A DNA stretch of 41,720 nucleotides, taken from Acidimicrobiia bacterium (GTDB lineage: Bacteria; Actinomycetota; Acidimicrobiia; Spongiisociales; ZC4RG35). A model generated the notes under the pieces. It saw nothing but the letters and a program-made list of their open reading frames with translations, was not told the origin of the DNA and made no database searches. Both the position numbers and the translations under genes were made by a program. The first letter of the stretch is position 1. Each line of letters opens with the position of its first letter. Positions 7,064 to 15,386 of the stretch are shown piece by piece. Location of the stretch: contig JANQRA010000001.1 in the NCBI GenBank assembly GCA_028284765.1, forward strand, positions 1-41,720. Direction: 5' to 3'.

Positions 7064-7606
7064 GCGCCGCCGCGGACCAGAGGAAGGGACGGATCACCCC
7101 AACTCCGGCGTCCAGTTGGAGAGTCGCACGCCAGGACCGGACGTGCCCTGTCGATGCTGAGGCCTCCTCGTCGGAACTCGGAAGTCCTGCAGGGCCGGCC
7201 GTGCGGCGCATGACGTGCTCAACGCAGACGAGCGGCGCCTTGCAAGCATCTGAACGGGCCGCCTTCAGTAGGAACTCGCTTCTGTTCCGGATCTGTTGTC
7301 TAAAGCGTGTGAGGGGCCCGTAGCTAGCCCATGTTTCCGACCAGCGCATCACCGTTGACTCACAACTGCCGCTGACCTTGACTGGCGGTCGCCCGGGCGG
7401 AGAAGGAAGAGACAAGTAGTGCGATTCTACAACGGACACCTCAGTGGGATTCGGGTGCGATCTAGACGATGGTGGGACCGTCAACGCAAGTACCCCCTCG
7501 GCATTTGTGATCTGCGACAGGATGGCCGCGGCCAGGAAATCGGGCGACCTGAGCCCATAGGCCGCACCGACCCACCTTGAAGTTGGGCCCTGGTGACGCA
7601 TTCCGA
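7064..7606 (-). other. Stretch without a confident gene
   Basis: A 200-codon minus-strand frame covers 6999-7601 but runs through repeat E and shows no recognisable domain or ribosome-binding site. Pieces such as RNRSEFLLKAARSDACKAPL look protein-like, so it may be a decayed cassette gene. No RNA gene or strong hairpin was noticed. Confidence 0.3.
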
Positions 7607-8155
7607 CTAGGTCGAGGCCGGAGTCGTATTGGACGACCCGACGGCGAGCCTTGCGAGCAGTACCACATCCAGAAACCCGCCCTCGACGAATGCGTATTCC
7701 TTGAGAATGCCCTCGCGTCGAAATCCAGAGTTCTCGAATAGCTTCAGAGACGGCTTGTTGGTTTCAAAGACCGTTGCCTGGAGACGGTGCAAGCCCAGTC
7801 GACGGAACCCGAGGTTGAGCAACCACTGAAGGGCTAAAGAACCGTGTCCTTTCCCGCGTGCAGCAGGCTGCCAAAGGGCAATACCCACGGAACCACGCCT
7901 GTGGATCCAGTCCAGACCATGCAACTCAGCAAAACCCACCGGCATACTGGGATCGCCCGCATCGAACACTCCGTAGCGGAACGCTGTCTTCGCTATTGCC
8001 TCGTCCTGCGCTCTCGAAACGTACGAGCGCACGTCGCAAACGGTCCAAGGCCTCTCGAAGGTCGTCGTCAAGAGGTGCAGATCCTCCGCGTCCGAGAGAG
8101 CCAAATGGAACGCTTCCGAATCGCCTAGCTCGAATGGTCGGATGACAACTGGCAT
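7607..8155 (-). CDS. GNAT N-acetyltransferase (RimJ/RimL-like)
   Basis: The product has the GNAT arrangement: MPVVIRPFELGDSEAFHLAL at the N-terminus, a central YGVFDAGDPSMPVGFAEL, then the acetyl-CoA pyrophosphate loop QPAARGKGHGSLAL (Q/RxxGxG/A type). LHRLQATVFETNKPSLKLFE and GFRREGILKEYAF follow, the latter typical of RimJ/RimL enzymes that acetylate protein N-termini or small amines. The start at 8155 (MPVVIRPF) is preferred over 8161, which adds two residues. It is a single gene between R1 copies E and F. The acceptor substrate cannot be deduced. Confidence 0.88.
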   Translation of the reverse strand: MPVVIRPFELGDSEAFHLALSDAEDLHLLTTTFERPWTVCDVRSYVSRAQDEAIAKTAFRYGVFDAGDPSMPVGFAELHGLDWIHRRGSVGIALWQPAARGKGHGSLALQWLLNLGFRRLGLHRLQATVFETNKPSLKLFENSGFRREGILKEYAFVEGGFLDVVLLARLAVGSSNTTPAST

Positions 8156-8210
8156 CTGCAAAACCTAGTCACCTAAGTGTGGGGGAATGGGACGCCATCC
8201 CTGGATTCGC

Positions 8211-8313
8211 GTCCCAGGAAGAAGTAGGTGGCGTTAGAGCAAGGAGCCCCGTGGTTGTTGAGAGTTCGAGGGGTTGGGCGCGTCGCGTAAAAGGGGAGTC
8301 AACCCCCGGGGGT
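8211..8313 (+). repeat. R1 dispersed repeat, copy F, ending in a 12-bp palindrome
   Basis: It contains GTCCCAGGAAGAAGTAGGTG, GAGCAAGGAGCCCCGTGGTT, GTTGAGAGTTCG, GGGGTTGGGCGCGTCGCG and GGGGAGTCAACC. The perfect palindrome ACCCCCGGGGGT (8302-8313) sits at its right end and overlaps the last codons of the minus-strand HEPN gene, whose stop is at 8299-8301. Confidence 0.7.
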
Positions 8314-9117
8314 GACGTTGTCATGACCTTGGAGAACCTCAGCGACCGAGTTCACGACGTATTGACAAGCTGAAAGAGCCTCAGTCGACAACTCCGTAAC
8401 CGCGCTTATCGTCCGGGGTTTCCTGCGATGCGCCTTTGCGCCTCTACTAGTCGTGTCGGGGTCCCTCAGGTCGAGTTGATGCACGATTTCGTTTCGAGCA
8501 GTAAAGGCATCCTTGAGCAGGCTCTTGCCAGGATCGATTCTCTTGAGAAAGGCCTGATCGTTGATGCCCAATGCCAATGCGACTTCCTTGAAGCGGTCAG
8601 CAGACTGCAAACTCCCGCCAGTCAAATTGTCGGTATACGACTCAACTAGGGCGTCGCGTGGCTGATCCGACAGGAACAGCCGCGCCACGACCTTCCGATC
8701 AACGGCGCCATCGCTCTGGGCAAGATGCTCTTCAGCGAACCGGACAAGCCGCTTCTCGGCAATCTCGCTGCGTAGCACTACTGCAGGGAGCGCATCGCGC
8801 AACAGTCTCTTCAGTGCAGAGTCGCATCCAGCACCAGCAAATAGCAGGCCGGCCCTGAGCAGGTCCTGATCCGCCTCGCTGTACCGGCCCTTTGATGACT
8901 TACCTTCAAATGCGAGCCGAACGCCACGCTGCCTTGACGCTCCCGACAGTGCACTCTCGACACTCGCCTTTGCTGAATCTAGGTAGTTCTGGGCTCCCAC
9001 AACGAGAGCGGGAAGGCTCGCATCCGGCCATGGCTCCGGGTCAAGCGAGAGATCTACGTTCCAGTTCTTCTTCAACGCGGCAGTGACTCGCTGGCCTGAG
9101 GTCCGATTCGCTGCCAT
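8299..9117 (-). CDS. HEPN-family (RX4H) protein, probable RNase effector of a two-gene unit
   Basis: This roughly 272-residue, mostly helical protein carries RNEIVHQLDL near residue 208. It is a textbook HEPN RX4-6H catalytic motif of the kind found in RiboL-PSP-type HEPN domains. The helical region about 145-235 (LFLSDQPRDALVESYTDNLT, FKEVALALGI, LLKDAFTARN) forms the domain. The N-terminal 110 residues (VGAQNYLDSAKASVESALSG, DLLRAGLLFAGAGCDSALKR) are helical and unassigned. HEPN proteins with this motif act as metal-independent RNases in abortive infection or TA systems. The start at 9117 follows an AAGGTGA ribosome-binding site, 14 nt after the stop of the upstream gene, so the two form an operon. 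The partner is not a known MNT antitoxin. Confidence 0.75.
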   Translation of the reverse strand: MAANRTSGQRVTAALKKNWNVDLSLDPEPWPDASLPALVVGAQNYLDSAKASVESALSGASRQRGVRLAFEGKSSKGRYSEADQDLLRAGLLFAGAGCDSALKRLLRDALPAVVLRSEIAEKRLVRFAEEHLAQSDGAVDRKVVARLFLSDQPRDALVESYTDNLTGGSLQSADRFKEVALALGINDQAFLKRIDPGKSLLKDAFTARNEIVHQLDLRDPDTTSRGAKAHRRKPRTISAVTELSTEALSACQYVVNSVAEVLQGHDNVTPGG

Positions 9118-9131
9118 CACTTCACCTTGCC

Positions 9132-10184
9132 CTAACCCACTGTCCCATCTGGGTCAGTCTCCGTATCCTCGACCTCGGCCACGAACCCAACTGGGAGTTG
9201 GATGGCCAACCGAATCCAGTCGATAAGTTTCCGGCGGCGAGTTGAGCTTGGGTCGCCCTTTGGCAAGGCCTCACTCGAGAGTTCGTCCAGGAGCGGTGTC
9301 TCGACCTCCTCGTCGAGTTCGTTGGCCAACGCTGATTCCAGTTCCTGGTCTGCCTCAAGTTGTACGGCTCGACGCTTCTGCTCGTTGTCCAACTGAATAC
9401 CTTCAGCTTCGTATTTCTCCCTGGTTCCCTGGTACCAGGTAAGCCGTAGCGTCGCGACGATCTGAAGCAGCTTCACGGCTGCTCCGACCGCAGCTCCCCC
9501 GATGAGCAGTATCTCCAAGGGACTTTGCATGTTGAGCGACTGGAGGCGGACCAGTTGGCTGTCTTCAACGTCTGAAGACACCCCGATCATGAGTCGATCC
9601 ACATTCAGCATCAGGTCACTGACCGCGGCAACATTCTGAGCGTCATCTGGAAGCTCGAAGCGCAGGAGCGCCCGGTATCGAGCGTCGGTGGGAGCGACTG
9701 GCAGGCTCGAGTAGGGATCGAATGCTATGTGGGTCAAGCCGCTCGACGGATCGGCCCGAACGATCGTCCCCGTGCGCTCGATCTCAGTCGTCTGCAGGAC
9801 CAGAACTACGGGAGATCCAGCAGGTGGAATGGGCCAAGTTTCAATCGTCGCAGTTGCCGAACCGAGAGCAAGGACAGTCGCGTCCTGCACGGCTGCTCTC
9901 CAGATGATCTGGGCTGGAAACGCCTGGCTGACCTCTGGGTACCGAGCTCGAATGTCCTCCGACCACGCTGAGTCGCCAGCAACAGCGACGTCCAATCTGT
10001 TTATTGGGATGTACGCCTCGTAGCCAAACCGAGCAAGGCGCTGGTAGTGCAGGTACATCCGAGGAGACACTTCTCGCAAACCAATCCCCCTGAGGTACTC
10101 ATTGATCTCGTCGAGCTCGACTCCGCCAGAATGCTGACGGTAGAGCCGATACCCCTCAGCAGCGTCTATTGGTCGTGCAGTCAT
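9132..10184 (-). CDS. Uncharacterised 350-residue protein with one predicted membrane segment, partner of the HEPN gene
   Basis: I do not recognise this family. Residues 1-65 (EGYRLYRQHSGGVELDEINE, SPRMYLHYQRLARFGYEAYI) are helical and Tyr-rich. Residues 125-160 (VVLVLQTTEIERTGTIVRAD, GLTHIAFD) look like a small beta-barrel, perhaps PilZ-like, though that is weak. NMQSPLEILLIGGAAVGAAVKL (read in two parts, about 218-240) is a hydrophobic, probably membrane-associated helix. A charged coiled-coil-like stretch (about 253-295) and acidic tail follow. It is the first gene of a two-gene operon with the HEPN protein, with a GAGGGGG sequence just before its ATG. A sensor plus HEPN effector arrangement is a reasonable inference. 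Confidence 0.6.
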   Translation of the reverse strand: MTARPIDAAEGYRLYRQHSGGVELDEINEYLRGIGLREVSPRMYLHYQRLARFGYEAYIPINRLDVAVAGDSAWSEDIRARYPEVSQAFPAQIIWRAAVQDATVLALGSATATIETWPIPPAGSPVVLVLQTTEIERTGTIVRADPSSGLTHIAFDPYSSLPVAPTDARYRALLRFELPDDAQNVAAVSDLMLNVDRLMIGVSSDVEDSQLVRLQSLNMQSPLEILLIGGAAVGAAVKLLQIVATLRLTWYQGTREKYEAEGIQLDNEQKRRAVQLEADQELESALANELDEEVETPLLDELSSEALPKGDPSSTRRRKLIDWIRLAIQLPVGFVAEVEDTETDPDGTVG

Positions 10185-10234
10185 GACCCCCTCGCGTCTA
10201 TTGGGAATCTAGCGATGCCCGCTGGCGGGAACTG

Positions 10235-10319
10235 GCACACAGAAGCGACCTCATCCGTCTGGTCGAGGCGAGGAAGTCTGTCGTTGTTGGCCATTCGGTG
10301 ATTGGATCAAGGGGAGCCC
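10235..10319 (+). repeat. R1 dispersed repeat, copy G (diverged left half)
   Basis: GAGGCGAGGAAGTCTGTCGT followed by TGTTGGCCATTCGGTGATTG retains the R1 core CTGTCGTTGTTGG and ATTCGG. It lies about 50 nt upstream of the operon start at 10184. Confidence 0.6.
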
Positions 10320-10366
10320 GGTACCGACTGGCATTTACGCTGTTGTCCGATTGGAGGCAGCCTGCC

Positions 10367-11002
10367 TCAGTCGAGGGGAGCGTCTCCATACCAGGCATTC
10401 CTCCGCTTGTACGGCAGGTGCTCGCTCGTATAGATCAATCGCCGCATGTTCTTGAAACTCTCGGTCTTCACAACTGCCGTCTTGCCCGAATCACCTGGGG
10501 TATTGCTGAGGTCGAAGTCACTCTCGCCTAGTTCCCCCGCTCTTACTTCCCAGATCCAGACGGTGTCGCCTCTGTGCTCCTTGCCGATCTCGAAGTTGCC
10601 ATCACCGTCGCCGAGCACATACCTGAATGTGAGGTAGAACCCTGCTTTGGGAAGGTGCCCTTTCGGCTTATTCGTCTCGAGTGCCGTTTTGATTTCAATC
10701 CGAGGAAGGCTGTCGTCTAGCGGAACAAGGTCTGGAAAGGCGTGTGGCCTGTTTCGCACATAGCGACCATCGGAGGCCTCGGCGAGGCCTGCTCCGAGGA
10801 GGTTCCCAAGCATCGACGAGAGGTTCGCTAGTTCAACAATGCCAGAGAGCGGGTCTGACCCTTTGGCCGTGAGTTGCTCGTCGATAGTGTCGAGTGTGTC
10901 ATACGCCGACTCGATTCCCCGATGGATCCAGTCGACAGCGAGGCCTGTCTCACCCGCCAGAAAGTCGTCGTGCGCGGTTGCTTGGTCAACTCTGGGCCGC
11001 AT
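10367..11002 (-). CDS. Probable type II restriction endonuclease (PD-(D/E)xK-like)
   Basis: The product is 211 residues from ATG 11002; ATG 11029 would add nine. The segment FPDLVPLDDSLPRIEIKTAL holds an Asp-rich turn followed by E-I-K, fitting a PD-(D/E)xK nuclease core, and a charged beta region with TVWIWEVRAGELGESDFDLS follows. No close family is recognised. Its identity is inferred mainly from position: it overlaps an XRE regulator, which is divergent from an m5C methyltransferase, the standard layout of type II systems with a controller protein. The tail LIYTSEHLPYKRRNAWYGDA is basic. Confidence 0.6.
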   Translation of the reverse strand: MRPRVDQATAHDDFLAGETGLAVDWIHRGIESAYDTLDTIDEQLTAKGSDPLSGIVELANLSSMLGNLLGAGLAEASDGRYVRNRPHAFPDLVPLDDSLPRIEIKTALETNKPKGHLPKAGFYLTFRYVLGDGDGNFEIGKEHRGDTVWIWEVRAGELGESDFDLSNTPGDSGKTAVVKTESFKNMRRLIYTSEHLPYKRRNAWYGDAPLD

Positions 11003-11348
11003 CAGGCTCCCTCGCGTCCTCCCGAGCAAGACGCTGCTCTCCTAGAGAGATCAATTCCGAGGTGGCTAGACCGAGAGACCGAGCGATCTGCGCCGCGGTA
11101 GCGATAGTCAGCTTTCTCTCGCCGCGCTCAACCAAACCGATAGAGGTGCGGTGCAGGCCGGCGTGAGCGGCGAGATCCTCCATTGTCATGCCCTGTTCGT
11201 GACGTCGGTCGCGGACTACCTCACCGACAGCTGCTGACAACTCAAGCCCGAATCTCTCCACAAAGCCCAACGTAGAAAAGCTGGCCTGTCCGGTCCACGA
11301 GACTATGGTCTCCACCGGACCCGGATTTCTGTCGGTCTCGTCCGGCAC
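10986..11348 (-). CDS. XRE-family regulator of the restriction-modification set
   Basis: The 120-residue protein has a lambda-repressor-type HTH at about 47-100: VRDRRHEQGMTMEDLAAHAG, LHRTSIGLVERGERKLTIAT, AAQIARSLGLATSELI. This is the layout of restriction-modification controller proteins, which time endonuclease expression after methylation. It overlaps the endonuclease start by 17-44 nt. A roughly 40-residue N-terminal extension is longer than usual for a C protein. The GTG start (11348) is 32 nt from the divergent methyltransferase start, so one short intergenic region would control both directions. Confidence 0.8.
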   Translation of the reverse strand: MPDETDRNPGPVETIVSWTGQASFSTLGFVERFGLELSAAVGEVVRDRRHEQGMTMEDLAAHAGLHRTSIGLVERGERKLTIATAAQIARSLGLATSELISLGEQRLAREDAREPDAAQS

Positions 11349-11380
11349 GATGCGAGACAGCTCAGCTTAGGAGTGGAGGA

Positions 11381-12568
11381 GTGAAGCGCTACAAGGTAAT
11401 GGACCTCTTCTGTGGGACCGGTGGCTTTTCTAAAGGCTTTGAGAACCAGGGTGAATTCGATGTGATCTACGGGATCGATCTACTCGATTCATCGGTGGAT
11501 ACCTTCAAAGCCAACCATCCGCAGGCCCTCGGTCTTTCTGGCGACATTCGAGCAACCAGACGTTCGGAGGTCGCAGACCGGCTCAGTCTCCTAGCCGGGG
11601 ATGTTGATGTAGTCGTCGGTGGCCCACCGTGCCAAGGATTCTCGTCGATCAGGCCATTCCGCTCTACCTACGATGATGATCCTCGAAACGACCTCTTTGA
11701 GGAGTTCGCGGCCTACGTGAACTTCTTCCGCCCTCACTACCTGGTCTTCGAGAATGTCGTCGGGTTGGCCACTCACAAGAAGGGCTCGACCATGGACGCG
11801 ATTCTCGACGCATTCGACGGCCTTGGCTACGACGTCGATTGGCGGATTCTGAATTCTGCCCACTTCGGAGTACCGCAGAAGAGGGAGCGCCTCATCGTTC
11901 TGGGAGCGGAACGAGGGATACCTATCGAGTTCCCTCAGCCGACCAGAGCCGGAACGTTCAAGACCATAGGTCACGTCGAGCAAAACCGAATGCTCAGACC
12001 CCCGGAAAGCTTGGAAGGGACACTCTTCGAGATCGATGTTGATCCGCTTCCTCACGCGTGGACGGTTGAAGAAGCGATCGGAGACTTGCCCATAATCGCG
12101 TCCGGCGACGAGGCGACTATGTATGACAAGCCGCCTACCAACGAATACCAGCGTGCACGCCGGGGTGGGTCATCGTCCCTAGCACTCCACTCGGCTACCC
12201 GTCACTCGGATCGCATGTTGGAGATCATTCGCCACTCGGGTCCAAACATCCAATCGATCCCGGAGCATCTGATTTCCAGCGGGTTCAGTTCGTGCTACTC
12301 GAGACTGGACGCAAACACTCCCTCCACGACGATCACAGTGAATTTCGTGCACCCTGCGTCGAATCGCTGTATTCACCCTTACTCTGATCGTGCACTGACG
12401 CCACGCGAGGGAGCAAGACTCCAGTCGTTCGACGACAGCTTCAAGTTCCTGGGCAGCAGAACGCAGATCGTCAAGCAGATCGGCAATGCGGTGCCTCCAT
12501 TGTTGGGAGAGTCCCTGGCCGGTTCGGTCGCTCGATCCCTTGCTGGGCGAAGCGCCGTTGCCAACTGA
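11381..12568 (+). CDS. DNA (cytosine-5-)-methyltransferase
   Basis: The 395-residue enzyme carries the m5C motifs in order. Motif I is MDLFCGTGGFSKGF (7-20). Motif IV is GGPPCQGFSS (80-89) with catalytic Cys84. Motif VI is ENVVGL (124-129). Motif VIII is QKRERLIVLG. TITVNF and PREGARLQSF (motif IX) follow, then motif X QIGNAVPPLLGESLA near the C-terminus. It transfers a methyl group from SAM to cytosine C5 and here most likely protects DNA from the neighbouring endonuclease. The GTG start follows a GGAGTGGAGGA ribosome-binding sequence. Target recognition (about 250-310) cannot be read from the sequence. Orphan regulatory methylation is less likely given the neighbours. Confidence 0.95.
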   Translation: MKRYKVMDLFCGTGGFSKGFENQGEFDVIYGIDLLDSSVDTFKANHPQALGLSGDIRATRRSEVADRLSLLAGDVDVVVGGPPCQGFSSIRPFRSTYDDDPRNDLFEEFAAYVNFFRPHYLVFENVVGLATHKKGSTMDAILDAFDGLGYDVDWRILNSAHFGVPQKRERLIVLGAERGIPIEFPQPTRAGTFKTIGHVEQNRMLRPPESLEGTLFEIDVDPLPHAWTVEEAIGDLPIIASGDEATMYDKPPTNEYQRARRGGSSSLALHSATRHSDRMLEIIRHSGPNIQSIPEHLISSGFSSCYSRLDANTPSTTITVNFVHPASNRCIHPYSDRALTPREGARLQSFDDSFKFLGSRTQIVKQIGNAVPPLLGESLAGSVARSLAGRSAVAN

Positions 12569-12717
12569 CAAGCCCGCCTCTTTTTTAGGACGGCGCTCGT
12601 CAGGCATTCGAAGCCCAGCGAACACCACCCAGAACCCGAGGTTGCGCTGTCCGTTTCTGGAAGGGCTGCCGTGCTCTAGCGAGGAAGCTGCAGGAAGCCC
12701 ACGACCGAACTCATCAG

Positions 12718-13270
12718 TCAACAGCACCGGGCCGGTTTTGGCACGCGAAGGATCGGGATGGTCACTGGGGGGAGACCCAGTCGCTGAGTCATCGACTGCA
12801 CATACTCTCGCCAATAAGGCCAGGCATTGAAGGCCGAGTTGAAGTGTGCGAAAGCACCGACTGCCTCTCTATCTAAGGCGCCCGCAAGATCCTGTCGGTC
12901 TTCAGGGACGCGATACTGGAGCAAAAAAAGCCGCCCAGAGGTGAGCCCCAAAGACATCTTCGTCCTCAGGCCCCCTGTCGTTGGCTTCCGGCTCCTCGGA
13001 CTCCTCAGGGTTCGACCGTGTGTCGTGGTAGTCAAAGAAGATCATCACATCAAAACCCCCAGCAAGATCGGCGGCGTCGGTGTCCTTGCCCACGACGCCC
13101 GACGGGCCGAAGGCGCCTACGTCCCACCGTGTGTGATAATTCTCAGGATCGAGGTCGTCGAGATCGAAACCAATTGCGTGATACTCGACCATCCGCAGCT
13201 GTACAAGGTCTACAACTTTTGCCACCCGACCGATCTTCTCAAATGGCCAAGGCTGAACGGGCTCAGGCAC
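12718..13270 (-). pseudogene. SecB-like chaperone gene with a homopolymer frameshift
   Basis: Two overlapping minus-strand frames make one protein. The first (from GTG 13270) reads VEYHAIGFDLDDLDPE, FDVMIFFDYHDT and ends near FGAHLWAAFF. The second continues LLQYRVPEDRQDLAGALDRE, AVGAFAHFNSAFNAWPYWRE and YVQSMTQRLGLPPVTIPILR. The join coincides with a run of seven A on the plus strand (12923-12929; T7 on the coding strand). The C-terminal half resembles SecB-family export chaperones, including those linked to TA systems (NxxxYxREyvxxxTxRxGLPPv pattern). The intact product would be about 180 residues. The frameshift may be a real mutation, programmed slippage or a sequencing error. No cognate TA pair adjoins it. 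Confidence 0.6.
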
Positions 13271-13506
13271 CTACGACCGTCCGGCTTGACTCGTCATCGT
13301 GGCCATGAGGGAACAACTCAACCACCGTGGCATGACCGCCTTCTGCAGGCGAGGCTACAGGCCAGCGATGGAAGGTGTCGCCGCGGTGTGAGGATGAAGT
13401 CGCGTGGAGACTCCACGCCTTTTCCTTAAGCGTCTCCTGCGCAATCGTGAAGACACTGGCAGCCAATGCCGAAGAATGCCTCGCCTTGACAACCATCTGA
13501 TAGTCC
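13271..13506 (-). other. Short stretch between the SecB-like gene and helicase fragment, no confident gene
   Basis: A 77-codon minus-strand frame (13263-13496, starting MVVKARHSSALAASV) fills the stretch and its stop overlaps the SecB-like start. It has no recognisable domain and may be debris from the truncated helicase gene. No repeat copy or clear terminator is visible. Confidence 0.3.
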
Positions 13507-14058
13507 TCACACGAGAGGATGGCGTCCGTTCTGACGTGTATTCGCAGCTGCTTCGGCTCGACCTCGAGCCTTGAGTTCCTTCAGCAGGAGGCCAGCCATG
13601 ATCGTCTTCCCCGCTCCAGGGTCGTCGGCGAGCAGGAACCTGATTCGGGGAAGGCTGAAGAAGTAGTCGTACACCGCCTCCAACTGATGCGGCAGGAGAT
13701 CGATCCGGGCAATCGACAGCGAGAAGTAGGGGTCGTACTCATACGCCAGCCCCAGACGCATCGCTTCGACCCCGAGCCGAAAGAGCTGCGGATCACCGTC
13801 GAAGGGCTGTTCTACCGGTGTTGCGGTCAGGTCGTCGAGGTGTCGCTTGTCAAGGAGTATCTCTCTGACCTGATTGGCGTGAAGTCCCTTACCGACGATC
13901 TTGACTGACTCGCCTACGGGTGTGGTCACCAGGATTTGAACCGGTTCGGGGAACACCGGGCCCTGGACGATCACGTCCGGCTTCAAGTCAGCTAGTTCCA
14001 CTGGTGGTCCGCTCTCCTCAGGCGTAGACGCTCGCGACGTTATAGGCAGCTCGGGCAC
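13507..14058 (-). pseudogene. Truncated SNF2/DEAD-type helicase, N-terminal piece ending after Walker A
   Basis: The 183 codons from GTG 14058 encode the start of a large defence-type helicase. There is an N-terminal domain (KIVGKGLHANQVREILL, GVEAMRLGLAYEYDPYFSLS), then a Q-motif-like IDLLPHQLEAVYDYFFSLPR and Walker A LLADDPGAGKTIMAGLLLKE. Twenty-odd residues later the frame ends in unrelated sequence (RQNGRHPLV), so all other helicase motifs (II-VI) are missing. Full-length relatives occur in DISARM-type and other defence islands. It lies directly downstream of the Shedu gene, suggesting a deleted neighbouring defence system. It is probably non-functional. Confidence 0.75.
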
Positions 14059-14120
14059 AACCGTAGGTGCCTGTCCAGGGGCGTTGAGTCAGAGCAGATA
14101 GGCGGATTGAGATAGGCCGT

Positions 14121-15386
14121 TCAGTCTTCGGTCAAGCTCAGGATCTCCCGAAGCGTGTTCAGCCATGTCTGAGCGCGCTTGGCGACGAGATCATACGGAA
14201 GAATCTCCACGCGGTGCAGCGTCTGATTCAGCTGCTCGAGCACGGTCCTTTGATGTGGCTGCAGATCGTGGTCCCTTCCGATCACGATGATGAACCTTGG
14301 ACTACGAGCGAGATTCAGGCCATAGAGGCTGGACAAGTGCTGTGGGCTGCCGGAAAGCGCGTCGCGGTAGAAGTGGATCTGGGCAAGTGCGGCTGCCAAG
14401 CTCGGACCCAACCGATACGTGCTTGCGGGAGGCGGCACACCATCCTGAACCTCCGGCGCAATGACAATCGGATCCGCTGGTCCCTTCAATTCGAGGACGT
14501 CGAAGTAGCCGTCGAATCTATCGAGGACGAAGTCGAGTTCACCTCGTGGAATGTTCACCTTCGACCGGACTCTCACATAGTCCATACCGAGCAGCCAGGG
14601 TGTTTCCTGCAGGAAAGCGTGCAACTCAGTCTCCGTGACCCCTGACGAAACAAGCTCGTCGTATTCCGATGCCGCTAGCTCCAAATCCTGCAATCTCTCT
14701 GCAATGCGATTGCCGATGGTGTGGATCGTTGCTCGGCGGCCGGTTCTATCGCCTGTGGTGACCCGTGCGAGGTGTTCCCATTGATCCTCTTCGATCAGCA
14801 CCCCAAGAGCGTCGAGTAGTGCCTCCCATTCGATGTCATCGAATCTTTCAAAAGATGCGATTGCATCCTCAATGGTCACGTCGGCCTTTGGATCGGGGCT
14901 CCGACCCAAAGCTTGGCTGAGGTCGGCGACACGTTCCGCATCAACCGAAGCCCACTTGGCGATTAGGTCCGTTGTCAGATGCTCGTCGAGAAAGAGCTGC
15001 AGAAGTTCTGGTGACTCAGCTAGATCGCTGAACCGGGAGAGAGATGCAATGCCCGTGCCAATTGTGTCTGCAAAATACGTAGATGCGGCATCAGCGTGAT
15101 CAAGCTTCAGATAGTCATGGATTCGTACAACCAAGATGTATTCATGGTCAGTCTCAACGGGAGTGCGATCGGCTGCTTCGTTGGCCGTAAGGAGGAGAGC
15201 TGGGGCCTTGCCGTCCGGGGCTTCTCTAGTCGCTAGGCGCGCAAGGGAGAGGCCGTTTCGGAACTGGGCGCGCCGGTCAGGAAAGACGTCCGTCCATCTG
15301 AAGTCGTAATAGATCTTCAACCCGAGCAGCCGACGAGGGCCGCCGCGTCGGGTCCTCATTGACGAGAGATCCCAGCTATCGGCCAT
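14121..15386 (-). CDS. sduA: Shedu-type anti-phage nuclease (SduA-like, DUF4263)
   Basis: This protein of about 421 residues is predicted to start at ATG 15386, which has an AGGAGGA ribosome-binding site 8 nt upstream; ATG 15410 is weaker. The C-terminal region from about 250 carries the DUF4263/Shedu signature: TELHAFLQETPWLLG, then RGELDFVLDRFDGYFDVLEL and LKGP. This is a PD-(D/E)xK-like core with E-L-D and E-L-K as metal-binding and catalytic residues. IHFYRDALSGSPQHLSSLYG and RFIIVIGRDHDLQPHQRTVL follow as in family members. The N-terminal 240 residues would act as sensing or regulatory domain. Shedu is a single-gene defence system. The neighbours (restriction-modification, helicase fragment, integrase) fit a defence island. 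Confidence 0.85.
   Translation of the reverse strand: MADSWDLSSMRTRRGGPRRLLGLKIYYDFRWTDVFPDRRAQFRNGLSLARLATREAPDGKAPALLLTANEAADRTPVETDHEYILVVRIHDYLKLDHADAASTYFADTIGTGIASLSRFSDLAESPELLQLFLDEHLTTDLIAKWASVDAERVADLSQALGRSPDPKADVTIEDAIASFERFDDIEWEALLDALGVLIEEDQWEHLARVTTGDRTGRRATIHTIGNRIAERLQDLELAASEYDELVSSGVTETELHAFLQETPWLLGMDYVRVRSKVNIPRGELDFVLDRFDGYFDVLELKGPADPIVIAPEVQDGVPPPASTYRLGPSLAAALAQIHFYRDALSGSPQHLSSLYGLNLARSPRFIIVIGRDHDLQPHQRTVLEQLNQTLHRVEILPYDLVAKRAQTWLNTLREILSLTED

Noticed and set aside
6999-7601. 200-codon minus-strand ORF
   Set aside because: It runs through repeat E, has no domain, no ribosome-binding site and an unusual composition; listed only as a possible decayed gene.
2903-10319. 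R1 repeats as CRISPR repeats or classical integron attC sites
   Set aside because: Copies are 0.1-9 kb apart with genes between them, so not CRISPR. No IntI-type integrase is present and the GTTRRRY/RYYYAAC ends are not consistently recognisable.
12569-12600. Terminator after the methyltransferase (CTCTTTTTTAGG)
   Set aside because: There is a T-run but no convincing GC-rich stem immediately before it.
14075-14110. Further R1 copy (GTAGGTGCCTGTCC)
   Set aside because: Only a short similarity without the GTCGTTGTTGGG core; not enough to call.
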